The notes below the pieces were generated by a model that searched no databases, was not told the origin of the DNA, and was given only the letters and a program-made list of their open reading frames with translations. Shown here piece by piece: positions 9,653-17,307 of a DNA stretch of 64,000 nt; within the stretch, counting starts at the first letter, position 1, and each line of letters starts with the position of its first letter. The DNA lies in contig NZ_JACDXX010000004.1 of NCBI RefSeq assembly GCF_020539525.1, positions 230,903 to 294,902 on the forward strand, given 5' to 3'. Source of the DNA: Pseudogemmobacter faecipullorum. GTDB taxonomy: Bacteria > Pseudomonadota > Alphaproteobacteria > Rhodobacterales > Rhodobacteraceae. The translations under genes were made by a program, and so were the position numbers.

Positions 9653-10009
9653 ATGACACATCCGGGTGACGGTGAGAAAACCAGCACATTGCCTGGTGCC
9701 GGAGATGGTCCGGAGCGGGATAAGCGCGAAGGCCTGCGCCCGGAGGGCGAGGCCTCAGGCCCGGGCAAGTCCGATGCCCCCGGCAGGCGGCCCGCCGGCC
9801 CCGGCCCAGATACCTGGGCTGAGGCGCACAGCCAGGCTGCAGCCCCGGCTCCTCCTGGCCCGGCATACCGGCCGCACCGCGGGCCGCGTGAGCGGCTGGA
9901 TCATCAGGCCGATGGCCAGCTCGCTGATCATCAGGCCAGAGAAGACCTGCCCCGCAAAGACCTGTCCCGGCAAAGACCTGCCCGTCGCCGGACATGCCAC
10001 CGCCCCTGA
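9653..10009 (+). CDS. Possible low-complexity protein with internal repeats
   Basis: A 118-codon frame starting at ATG 9653 with AGGAGGGCGAG just upstream. The product is rich in Gly, Pro, Arg, Asp and Gln and has no hydrophobic segment. Its second half is built from short DNA repeats: a 12-bp GATCATCAGGCC unit twice (9899, 9926) and an AAGACCTG unit three times (9942, 9957, 9973). No family is recognised. The good ribosome-binding site is the main argument for coding; composition and the open frames on the other strand argue against it. Confidence 0.35.
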   Translation: MTHPGDGEKTSTLPGAGDGPERDKREGLRPEGEASGPGKSDAPGRRPAGPGPDTWAEAHSQAAAPAPPGPAYRPHRGPRERLDHQADGQLADHQAREDLPRKDLSRQRPARRRTCHRP

Positions 10010-10046
10010 GGGGAAATACTTTTCTGTCAGAGATATGAGAGAGAAG

Positions 10047-10123
10047 TGGTGGCGAGGGAGGGACTCGAACCCTCGACCTCGCGATTATGAGTCGCGCGCT
10101 CTAACCAGCTGAGCTACCTAGCC
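10047..10123 (-). tRNA. tRNA-Met (CAU), elongator type
   Basis: The minus strand folds into a full cloverleaf with D-stem GCTC/GAGC, anticodon loop ACTCATAATC giving CAU, T-loop TTCGAGT and encoded CCA. The acceptor arms GGCTAGG and CCTCGCC pair except at position 4:69 (U opposite C). Initiator features are absent. tRNA-Ile2 also reads CAU before lysidine modification and is not formally excluded. Confidence 0.9.
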
Positions 10124-10306
10124 ACTGGGCGGGGGAATAAGCTGAGGGCGTGGGAGGGTCAAGGGGGAAATCAGTATTTTTCCCGATGAAGTTCCGCCAG
10201 CGGCCACAGCAGGCTTTCAGGCCCGCAGAATCCAGCCGGGTCCGGGGGTTAGACCCCAGGCCCCGGGCCGGTTCTGCCGCGTTCCGGCTGAATTCCTGGC
10301 CGGGAT

Positions 10307-12334
10307 TCAGCCCTGTTCTGCTGCCTGGCTATGGGCGACACGGGGGCGCCCCGAGGCGGTGACGCTCAGCTCGGCCTCGATGAACAGCTTTTGCCCCTCA
10401 ACCTCGGCTTCGCGCAGATGGCGCGCGCAGGTGATGCGCAGATCTTCGGCGCCTGCGGCCCGGGCGCGGGCCTCAGCTTCGGCGCGCAGCGCCTGTTCCA
10501 GCGCCGACAGCGCCTGTTCCAGATCGCCATAGGCTTTGGGCCCGCTGGTAAGGTGAATGACGAATCGCCCCTGGGCGGGCGAGGTGACGGTGCCACTGAC
10601 GCGCTGGCTGATCTGCCCGGCCACCGCGCCGATCGCATTGGCGACCCCGGCATGTTCGGGCAGGATCATCTCGCAGCCCAGTTTTTTGCCGACCGCGCCA
10701 TAGTAGAAGGGGGCCGAGGCGCCAAGGCCGATCACCGGCAGCGCCAGCCGGGCCGAAAGCGCCATCGTACCCTGATGCTGCGCCAGCCCGGCAAGCAGCA
10801 GGCTGTGCCGCGCCAGCTGTGCGGGATCCTCACCCTCAAAGCGGGGATCTTCGGCAAAAGCCGCTTCCAGCAGGCCCTCTGTGGTCTGCCGGGTCAGCTG
10901 ATCAATGATCAGCTGCGCCATGCCAGCGGCATCCGCGGCGATCCTGTCGCCCGAGCCGCTGCGGCGCGAGGCCATCAGCTGCAGCGCTTTTTCAGCCGCC
11001 CCGGCATCCCAGTCGTTCAGCCCGCCGGTCACATGGCTGGCATCGGATGGGGTCACGCCCGAGAGCATGACCAGGCCGCGCGCCACCAGCCGGTCCAGCG
11101 CTGCCGCCTCAACCCGGGCCTGCAGGGCGCTGGCGACGGGCATCGGCCGGGTGATCCGCGCCAGCAAGGCCAGATCGCGGGGGCCGAGACCCGAGGCGGT
11201 CTCGCCCGAGGCCATCGGCACCACAAAGCGGCCGTCATATTCGCCCGGTGCCGGGCCGGAGAGCCAGCGCTCGAAAGCCTCATGCACCATCGGACCATGA
11301 TCACGGGCCAGCAGCGAGACCGGCATCAGACGTCGCGGGCCAAGCCGCAGCCTGCCCTGCAGCCCGGCACTGAGCAGATGCACCTCGCTGTCACCGCCAA
11401 GGCCCGAGGTGCGCATCGCCACCGCCTCAACCATGGTGCGAAACGCCCCGACCCTTGCGCCTTCGGGGTCGATCTCGGGCAGGCCGTCGCGCAGCAGCGC
11501 CACATCGGTGGTGGTGCCGCCAATGTCTGAGACCAGCGCATCCGAGGCCCCGGTCAGCCAGCGCGCGCCGACGATCGAGGCGGCGGGGCCGGAGAGAATG
11601 GTCTCGATCGGCCGTTCGCGCACCTGCGCCGCGCCGATCAGCGCCCCGTCACCGCGCACCGCCATCAGCGGTGCCTCGATGCCGATCTGCGCAAGATGGC
11701 GTTCGCAGGCGGCGACGAGGCGGTCGATCATGCCGATCAGCCGGGCGTTCAGCACCGCCGTCAGCGCGCGTTTCGGCCCGTTCAGCTTTGCTGACAGCTC
11801 ATGGCTGCAGGTGACGGCAGCGCCGGTGAGCCGGCGGATCACTGCCCGTGCGGCAATCTCATGGCCCGGGTTGCGGGTGGCGAAACGCGCCGCGACGGCA
11901 AAGCCCGAGACATCGCTCTGCAGCCCCTCGAGCGCCTGTTCCAGCGCGGCCAGATCCAGCGGTTCAGCCTCGATCCCGGCATGGGAATGCCCGCCGCCAA
12001 TGCGGATCACCGGATCGCCCTTCATCGCCTCGGCCAGACCGGCCCGGGTCAGATCCTCTTCGTCAAAACCGATCGAGATCAGCGCCACGCGTGAGCCCTG
12101 GCCCTCGACCAGGGCATTGGTGGCAAGCGTTGTCGACAGCGAGACCAGCGCCACCTGATCGGGGCGCAGGCCCGAAGCCTCCAGCGCCCGGTCAATCGCG
12201 GCGCCGATGCCAATGGCCAGATCCTGGCGCGAGGTCAGCGCCTTGGCCTTGCCGAGCACCCGATTGGCCTCATCATCAAGGATCACCGCATCGGTATAGG
12301 TGCCGCCGGTATCGACGCCGAGGAAAAACGCCAT
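10307..12334 (-). CDS. HyuA-type hydantoinase/oxoprolinase family protein
   Basis: 675 aa. The N-terminus FFLGVDTGGTYTDAVILDD is the phosphate-binding start of the HyuA fold, and SLSTTLATNALVEGQGSRVALISIG follows as in the family. The middle has SDIGGTTTDVALL, the second ATP-binding-type motif, so both ASKHA halves are present. The family opens hydantoins or 5-oxoproline with ATP, or carboxylates acetone-type substrates. The usual HyuB partner is not adjacent, so the substrate is unknown. The ATG at 12334 follows AAGGACGCAGA; a longer frame adds 34 unrelated residues. Confidence 0.85.
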   Translation of the reverse strand: MAFFLGVDTGGTYTDAVILDDEANRVLGKAKALTSRQDLAIGIGAAIDRALEASGLRPDQVALVSLSTTLATNALVEGQGSRVALISIGFDEEDLTRAGLAEAMKGDPVIRIGGGHSHAGIEAEPLDLAALEQALEGLQSDVSGFAVAARFATRNPGHEIAARAVIRRLTGAAVTCSHELSAKLNGPKRALTAVLNARLIGMIDRLVAACERHLAQIGIEAPLMAVRGDGALIGAAQVRERPIETILSGPAASIVGARWLTGASDALVSDIGGTTTDVALLRDGLPEIDPEGARVGAFRTMVEAVAMRTSGLGGDSEVHLLSAGLQGRLRLGPRRLMPVSLLARDHGPMVHEAFERWLSGPAPGEYDGRFVVPMASGETASGLGPRDLALLARITRPMPVASALQARVEAAALDRLVARGLVMLSGVTPSDASHVTGGLNDWDAGAAEKALQLMASRRSGSGDRIAADAAGMAQLIIDQLTRQTTEGLLEAAFAEDPRFEGEDPAQLARHSLLLAGLAQHQGTMALSARLALPVIGLGASAPFYYGAVGKKLGCEMILPEHAGVANAIGAVAGQISQRVSGTVTSPAQGRFVIHLTSGPKAYGDLEQALSALEQALRAEAEARARAAGAEDLRITCARHLREAEVEGQKLFIEAELSVTASGRPRVAHSQAAEQG

Positions 12335-12534
12335 TCTGCGTCCTTTGCTGTTCTGCACTGCCGCTTTTGCTGCTGCTTCTGCTAGCCTGAAATGGCGGGG
12401 GCAGCCGCTCTGGCTGCGACCTTTCACGTCGCACAAGCGCGGTTCCGCCTGCCGGACAGGCCGCGTTTCACCCTTCTCGCCGCCCGGGTTTCAGGTCATG
12501 ATCCTGCTAGCATTCCGCCTGGATTTTCATCGCT

Positions 12535-13203
12535 ATGTTCGGCTGTTCTCTGCGTTTTCTGTCTGTCCTGCTTCTGGCCCCGGCTCCGGCCCTGGCCGCT
12601 GATCATCCGCCCGGGCCGGTACAAAGCCTGGCGCTGGCTGTGACGCTTTATGATCAGGCGGCGGGCGCGGGCGATGCGCTGCAGATGGCGGTCGCGGTGC
12701 GTCTGGCCGGGGGGATCACCCTGCGTGAGGCGGATAACTGGCGCTCAGAAAAGCTCAAAGGCAAGGCGAAGGGCCTGCCCGGCCTGCCTGCGCCGGTCCT
12801 TGATCTGGTATTGTCTCCCGGCGCCTGGAGCGGGGCGCAGCTGATGGCCGAAGAGGATCCGGCCCTGGCCGATTTCCTCGCGCTCGAGCCGCCGCCGGCG
12901 CTGCAGGGCGGGGTAAGCCGTGCCCCAGGCATGCTGCAACCAGGCGAGCGCGTGGTCTGGCACCTGCCTTTCGCCGGGCAAAGCCCGGCCGAGATCGCGG
13001 TTTTCCCCCAGGCGGCAGCGGGTGAGCCCCGCGCATTGTCGCCGCTGTGGCGGGTTGATGCGACCGGGGGAGAGCCCATTTGCCCGGCCCGCCAGAGCCC
13101 TTGGCCCGCCTGCCGTTTTACCCCCGAGGCAAATGAATTTGTCGATGTGGTGCTGGAAAATCCCGGCGATGCGGCGCTGTCTTATGTGCTGATCAGTAAT
13201 TGA
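12535..13203 (+). CDS. Secreted protein A of the caspase cluster, PPC-like C-terminus
   Basis: 222 aa. Residues 1-20 form a signal peptide ending APALAAD. A helical stretch (ALAVTLYDQAAGAGDALQMAVAVRLAGGI) resembles segments in the proteins at 13335 and 20997 (shared pattern L-Y/F-x-x-G-x-A-x-GDAL-x-x-x-x-A). The end, with Cys-x9-Cys (ICPARQSPWPACRF) and the tail YVLISN, resembles the other two (Cys-x10-Cys, then YLLLTN or YVLMTN). The order of strands recalls the bacterial pre-peptidase C-terminal (PPC) sandwich, an inference from pattern only. Start: ATG with weak Shine-Dalgarno but perfect signal-peptide fit. It is the most diverged of the three. Function unknown. Confidence 0.75.
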   Translation: MFGCSLRFLSVLLLAPAPALAADHPPGPVQSLALAVTLYDQAAGAGDALQMAVAVRLAGGITLREADNWRSEKLKGKAKGLPGLPAPVLDLVLSPGAWSGAQLMAEEDPALADFLALEPPPALQGGVSRAPGMLQPGERVVWHLPFAGQSPAEIAVFPQAAAGEPRALSPLWRVDATGGEPICPARQSPWPACRFTPEANEFVDVVLENPGDAALSYVLISN

Positions 13204-13334
13204 TGGGATCCCCCCGCCGAGCGCGCGCGCGCCACATTTTCCCCGCTGCCCTGCGCCGGTCCGCCCGGGGCAGGGCATTGTTTTCCCCGGGTCTTTCCCG
13301 GCCCGGCAGTCCTGATCCGGTGAGGAGCATTCAG

Positions 13335-14039
13335 ATGCGTGTCTTTTTTCTCTCCCTGATCCTCGGATCGCTGCCGGTGCTGGCGGCGGCCGAGGCTGAT
13401 CCGGCTGAGCCCGGCCTGCAGCAGGCTGGGCCCGAAGATCCGCCCACCGCGCGCAGCGGGGTTGCGCAGCTGGCGCAGGCCCATGAGCTTTTCGCGCTCG
13501 GCCAGGCGCAGGGCGATGCGCTGATGGTGCTGGCTGCGGCCAGAATGGCAGCCGGGGTCAGCACGGAGCCGGGGTCAGAGCTGAAACGCCAAACCAGTGG
13601 CCCTGCCGCCCCCGGCCAGGCCCCGGAGCCGGTGAGGGAACCGGCGGAGGCACCGGAGTTCTATACGCGCGCCCTCGCCATGGCCGGGGATGATCCGCTG
13701 CTGCTGGAGCTGATCGGACAGGCACCGGCGGGCAGCAGCCAGGGGCAGAGCCGCCGGGTTTTTGCATATAAGGCCGATCTGGCACCAGGCCAGACCGACA
13801 GCTGGGAGCTTGCGGTCACTGGCCAGGACAATGTCGAGATTGCGGTGCTGGGCGCGGGGAACCAGGAGCTGACAGTCAGCCTCAGCGATGCAAGCGGCCA
13901 GCTGCACTGCGCCGGTTCGGGGCCGGGGAGCCAGATCTATTGTGACGCTCATCCCGCCCCGGAAGGGCGGCTCTCTCTCACCATCGGCAATCCCGGTGCG
14001 GCGGCCAGCCGCTACCTTCTGCTGACCAACGGGCCCTGA
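13335..14039 (+). CDS. Secreted protein B of the caspase cluster, PPC-like C-terminus
   Basis: 234 aa starting at the ATG after GAGGAG (13323-13328). Signal peptide residues 1-19 (LPVLAAAEA). Next comes the helical block ELFALGQAQGDALMVLAAARMAAG, closely similar to the block in the protein at 20997 (ELYSLGLAQGDALLILTAAQM). A Pro/Glu-rich linker leads to a beta-rich domain with DLAPGQTDSWELAV, a Cys-x10-Cys pair and the terminal YLLLTNGP. The PPC-like reading is inferred. It lies tail-to-tail with the trypsin-like gene and 131 nt after protein A. No enzymatic motif is visible, so it may be a ligand, inhibitor or substrate of the neighbouring proteases. Confidence 0.82.
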   Translation: MRVFFLSLILGSLPVLAAAEADPAEPGLQQAGPEDPPTARSGVAQLAQAHELFALGQAQGDALMVLAAARMAAGVSTEPGSELKRQTSGPAAPGQAPEPVREPAEAPEFYTRALAMAGDDPLLLELIGQAPAGSSQGQSRRVFAYKADLAPGQTDSWELAVTGQDNVEIAVLGAGNQELTVSLSDASGQLHCAGSGPGSQIYCDAHPAPEGRLSLTIGNPGAAASRYLLLTNGP

Positions 14040-14059
14040 TCTGCGCGGGACGAACCGGC

Positions 14060-14093
14060 CCGCCCTGACCGGCGGTGCTTCGGGTCAGGGCGG
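14060..14093. terminator. Hairpin between convergent protein B and trypsin-like genes
   Basis: CCGCCCTGACC pairs with GGTCAGGGCGG around an 11-nt loop. It lies between two convergent stops and could end transcripts from both sides, although no T tract follows. Confidence 0.45.
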
Positions 14094-14103
14094 CTCCGGC
14101 GGC

Positions 14104-15159
14104 TCAGTTATAGGTGGTCACGATCTCATTCAGCCAGGGCACAAAGCGCGAGACATCGACATAGGTCGAGAATTTCGCATCCTTGGCGCATTGCTCGCCC
14201 GCCTGGTCGGACAGGCCCCAGCTGACGATCCCGGCCTGAATATAGCTGCCATTTTCCAGTGGCACGACCAGCGGCCCGCCGGAATCGCCATCGCAGGAGG
14301 TATGCCCGCCCTCGAAAGTGCCTGAGCAGATCATATTCTCGCTCAGCGGCACCGGGGCTGCGGCAACCATCTCATCCCAGAGCGCATAGGCCTTGTCCTC
14401 GCTCAGCGCCATCACCCCGGCGGCAAAGGAAAAGCCGCTAATCGCCTCATCAGCGCGGCTCTCAATCATCACCTGATTGCACATGTCGCGGTCGAGCATC
14501 TGAATCTGCGCCTGGCGCAGATCGGTGGGCGGGGTGCCATCATTTTGCAGCCCCCAGCCGGTCACAACCGTGGTGATGCCAGGCCTGCGCAGCAGATCGC
14601 CGTAATCGGCATCGGGAATATTGATGGTCTGATAGGCCACCGAAGGGCTGCGGGTCAGCCTGATCAGCGCGATGTCATAATCGAAATCATTCACATCATA
14701 TGAAGGGTGGCTGTAGATCGAGGCGACATCGATCCGGTCGCCGCTGCCGTCGAGGCGGTTGGTGCCGACCACGATCGAGATTTCGCGCGGATCGAGGGCC
14801 ACCGGCTCGTCATCCGGGCCTTTATGTATCACGCAATGCGCTGCGGTCAGCACCCACTGATCCATCACCATCGAGCCGCCGCAGAACTGGCTGTTGGCGC
14901 TGACCGGCTGATCGGCAAGGGTCAGCGCCACCTGCCAGGGCCAGGCCCCATCGGCGGCAATCGTCCCGCCCACGACTTTCGCCCCCGAAGGCGCCTCAGC
15001 CGCTGCGGCTGTCCGGGCGGCCTTCCCCCCCGAGGCGACAAAATCGAAGGGGGATGAGGGGCCATCCGGGGCAGCGGAGAAGGCGGGCACCTCGGCCGCG
15101 GCCATGCCCGCCGCCAGCAGGATCAGCACGCAGAACGGGCCTGTCAGGGAATGTCTCAT
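14104..15159 (-). CDS. Secreted trypsin-like serine protease zymogen (family S1A)
   Basis: 351 aa. Signal peptide residues 1-22, a propeptide to about residue 61, then the activation junction K61-VVGGT as in chymotrypsin-fold zymogens. Catalytic triad: His108 (TAAHC), Asp162 (YDIALI), Ser293 (GDSGGP). Cys93/Cys109 and Cys278/Cys289 fit the family disulphides. The residue aligned with trypsin Asp189 is Thr287 (HTSCDGDSGG), so cleavage after Lys/Arg is not predicted for the mature enzyme. It starts one base after the stop of the caspase-like gene and is last in the minus-strand operon. Location: periplasm or outside the cell. Confidence 0.92.
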   Translation of the reverse strand: MRHSLTGPFCVLILLAAGMAAAEVPAFSAAPDGPSSPFDFVASGGKAARTAAAAEAPSGAKVVGGTIAADGAWPWQVALTLADQPVSANSQFCGGSMVMDQWVLTAAHCVIHKGPDDEPVALDPREISIVVGTNRLDGSGDRIDVASIYSHPSYDVNDFDYDIALIRLTRSPSVAYQTINIPDADYGDLLRRPGITTVVTGWGLQNDGTPPTDLRQAQIQMLDRDMCNQVMIESRADEAISGFSFAAGVMALSEDKAYALWDEMVAAAPVPLSENMICSGTFEGGHTSCDGDSGGPLVVPLENGSYIQAGIVSWGLSDQAGEQCAKDAKFSTYVDVSRFVPWLNEIVTTYN

Positions 15160-15160
15160 C

Positions 15161-17212
15161 TCAGGGTCCTTTCGGTGGCGGGGTGCTGTCGGGGGCCCCT
15201 GGTTTCAGGCGCAGGATCTGACGGATCATGGTCAGCTCTGCAGGTTTCATCGCGAAACCGCGCGTCGTGGTTTCGTCATCTCCAGGGTCAAGCTGCTCTG
15301 TCAGCCAGAGCGTCATAGCGCTTTCGCCGCCCTGGGGCAGGGCCCGGTTGCGCGGCAGCGCGGCCAGGGTGGTCAGATCGGCGCGCGGCCCGCGTGCTTT
15401 GTCGGCTGGCACGGCAAGGATCCACACTTCCTCGATGCCGGGGCTGGTGAAAGGGTCAATCTGCAGGCCAACCCTGACGCTTTCGCCAGGGGCAAGGCGG
15501 TTGACCATATGATCGCCCGGCCAGATCGGCTGCACTTCCCAGTCGGTGGCAAGGTAAAGCACGCTGACATCCTGGGGCTTGCCCGAGCGGTTGGTCAGGC
15601 TGAGCCAGAGCTGATCGCAGCTCTGAACCCCGAGGGCGGGATCATATGGCGCTCCCTTGCCGGCTTTGCCGGTACAGCTGCCCTCGCGCCGCTCGCCGGG
15701 GCGGCGCTCGGTCCCGACCGCGATCACTTCGGTTCTGGTCAGGCCGCGCCCGGCGGCGGTGCTGAGCAGCTGTTGCAGCTGGCGCCCATAGGCGAGGGTC
15801 TCCAGTGCCCGGGCAAGCGCTGTTTCGGCACTTTCACCCGCCGCAGCGCTGATGCGCAGCGAGCTGCCCGGCCCTTCGGGATCGAGCAGGCCATCCGGCC
15901 CGGCCAGGGCAATCGCCCCGCCGGTCAGCACCGGCAGGAAATCGGCTTTGCCGCCTGCCGCGGCGCGGCTGGCGGCCAGGGCCTGTTCCCAGGCGGTGTA
16001 ATCATAACCATCCCCGTCATCCTGGCGGCGCGGTGGTGCGAGCCGGAGCGGTTCAGCGGGGGGCTGGGCGCTCAGCTCGGCCCAGGCCGCGCCTTCGGGC
16101 AGCGGACCGGACAGCAGGGCCTCGCGCGCCGTGACCTTGCCAAGGGTGATCTCGCCCAGAGGCGCCCCGCCCGCCCCTTCAGCATAGAGCGTCATCACCG
16201 CGCCTTCGCGCAGCCCCTGGAGCAGCCCGGCCTGCAGCCGGCCTGCCTCAAGGCGCATCCGGGCATTGCTCTGCCCCTCGCCAAAGACCGCGCTGTGCAG
16301 CATCGAGCCTTCGCCATCAGGCAATTGCCGCACCGGCCCCTGGATCATCGCATCCGAGGTTGCGGCCAGCACCTGGGCCCAGCTGGCCCCGGGGGCGCTG
16401 GCCAGAACACCGGCCAGCCGCAGGGTAAATTCGCCATGCCAGATTCCGGTCTCACCCAGCGGATATTCGTAAGAGCGCTCCTCGGCCTGAGAAGAATAGA
16501 GAAAGACGTAATCCCCGGTCAGGCTGCTTTCCCCGGTGAAGGCGACGGGGGGGCTGTCTTCGGGAATGCCGAGCTGTTCCGGCGCGAGGCTGCGGGCGAC
16601 GCCGGTGACGGCTTCGCCGCCCTGGCCACGAAAGCCGGTGGCGGAATGGCAGGCATCGATCACGCCCACCAGTCTGACGCCGCGCGCCAGCAAAGCGCTG
16701 GCCCAGGACTGCAGCTCATCATCGATAAAGGCGTTTTCGACCCTGCCCGCCGCGCCATCCCAGCCCGCCGCATCCATTGGCAAGAGGATCTCATCATAGC
16801 CGCCGCCCTCATCGCCATTCTGATCCGGAGCCTGTGAGCCATGGCCTGAGAAATAGAAAAATACTGTATCGCCTGGCGCGGCTTTCTCCTGCAGCTCTGC
16901 CATTGCGGCAAGAATTCCGGCGCGGTCGGGGCGGCCGGTGCGGATGCCTTCGGGCAGGCCAGCTGCTCCGGTCAGACTGGTCAGACCGGTGCTGGTCAGG
17001 CCGGTGCTGAGCAGGGTCATCGCCCCGGGGGCGACGCCGCGCAAAGCAAGGGTCTCGCTCATCAGCCGCGCATCATTCGGCGGGCCGAGCAGATCGGCAT
17101 CGAGATGGATATATTCGCCGACCCCGATCAGCAAAGCATGGACTTCGGCCCGGGCCGGACCGGCATTCAGCAGGCTGCTGCACAAAAGGGCATATGTCAG
17201 GGCGCGGATCAT
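15161..17212 (-). CDS. Secreted caspase-like protease 1 (peptidase C14) with DUF4384-like C-terminal region
   Basis: 683 aa. Signal peptide about residues 1-22 (NAGPARA), then the p20-type domain: HALLIGVGEY, catalytic His124 in YFSGHG, and Cys188 in IDACHSA. Asp186 before the Cys corresponds to the S1-pocket acid of metacaspases and orthocaspases, which favours Arg or Lys at P1. The C-terminal half contains VSVLYLATDWEVQPIWPGD followed by LAPGESVRVGLQI, like DUF4384 domains often fused to C14 proteases. The ATG at 17212 is chosen because a signal peptide follows directly; the frame is open much further upstream inside the kinase gene. An inverted repeat lies 51 nt upstream. Confidence 0.88.
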   Translation of the reverse strand: MIRALTYALLCSSLLNAGPARAEVHALLIGVGEYIHLDADLLGPPNDARLMSETLALRGVAPGAMTLLSTGLTSTGLTSLTGAAGLPEGIRTGRPDRAGILAAMAELQEKAAPGDTVFFYFSGHGSQAPDQNGDEGGGYDEILLPMDAAGWDGAAGRVENAFIDDELQSWASALLARGVRLVGVIDACHSATGFRGQGGEAVTGVARSLAPEQLGIPEDSPPVAFTGESSLTGDYVFLYSSQAEERSYEYPLGETGIWHGEFTLRLAGVLASAPGASWAQVLAATSDAMIQGPVRQLPDGEGSMLHSAVFGEGQSNARMRLEAGRLQAGLLQGLREGAVMTLYAEGAGGAPLGEITLGKVTAREALLSGPLPEGAAWAELSAQPPAEPLRLAPPRRQDDGDGYDYTAWEQALAASRAAAGGKADFLPVLTGGAIALAGPDGLLDPEGPGSSLRISAAAGESAETALARALETLAYGRQLQQLLSTAAGRGLTRTEVIAVGTERRPGERREGSCTGKAGKGAPYDPALGVQSCDQLWLSLTNRSGKPQDVSVLYLATDWEVQPIWPGDHMVNRLAPGESVRVGLQIDPFTSPGIEEVWILAVPADKARGPRADLTTLAALPRNRALPQGGESAMTLWLTEQLDPGDDETTTRGFAMKPAELTMIRQILRLKPGAPDSTPPPKGP

Positions 17213-17262
17213 GAGCGAAACATGCCGGGCCGGGGAAGGTCCGGCAAGCCCTGGTGCAGAGG

Positions 17263-17277
17263 TGACGGAATTTGTCA
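17263..17277. promoter_or_regulatory. Candidate response-regulator site upstream of caspase 1
   Basis: TGACGGAATTTGTCA, inside the longer dyad GGTGAC-N7-GTCACC, lies in the 95-nt gap between the kinase stop and the caspase start. The same TGAC-N7-GTCA arrangement occurs at 20865-20879 upstream of the HtrA-like gene. Confidence 0.45.
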
Positions 17278-17307
17278 CCGCAGGCTCGGGCAGAGAGGCC
17301 GGGCCTT

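Noticed and set aside
10047..10123. tRNA-Ile2 (CAU read as LAU)
   Set aside because: Overall sequence looks like elongator tRNA-Met; the distinction cannot be proven without a comparison, so the call is kept as Met with this caveat.
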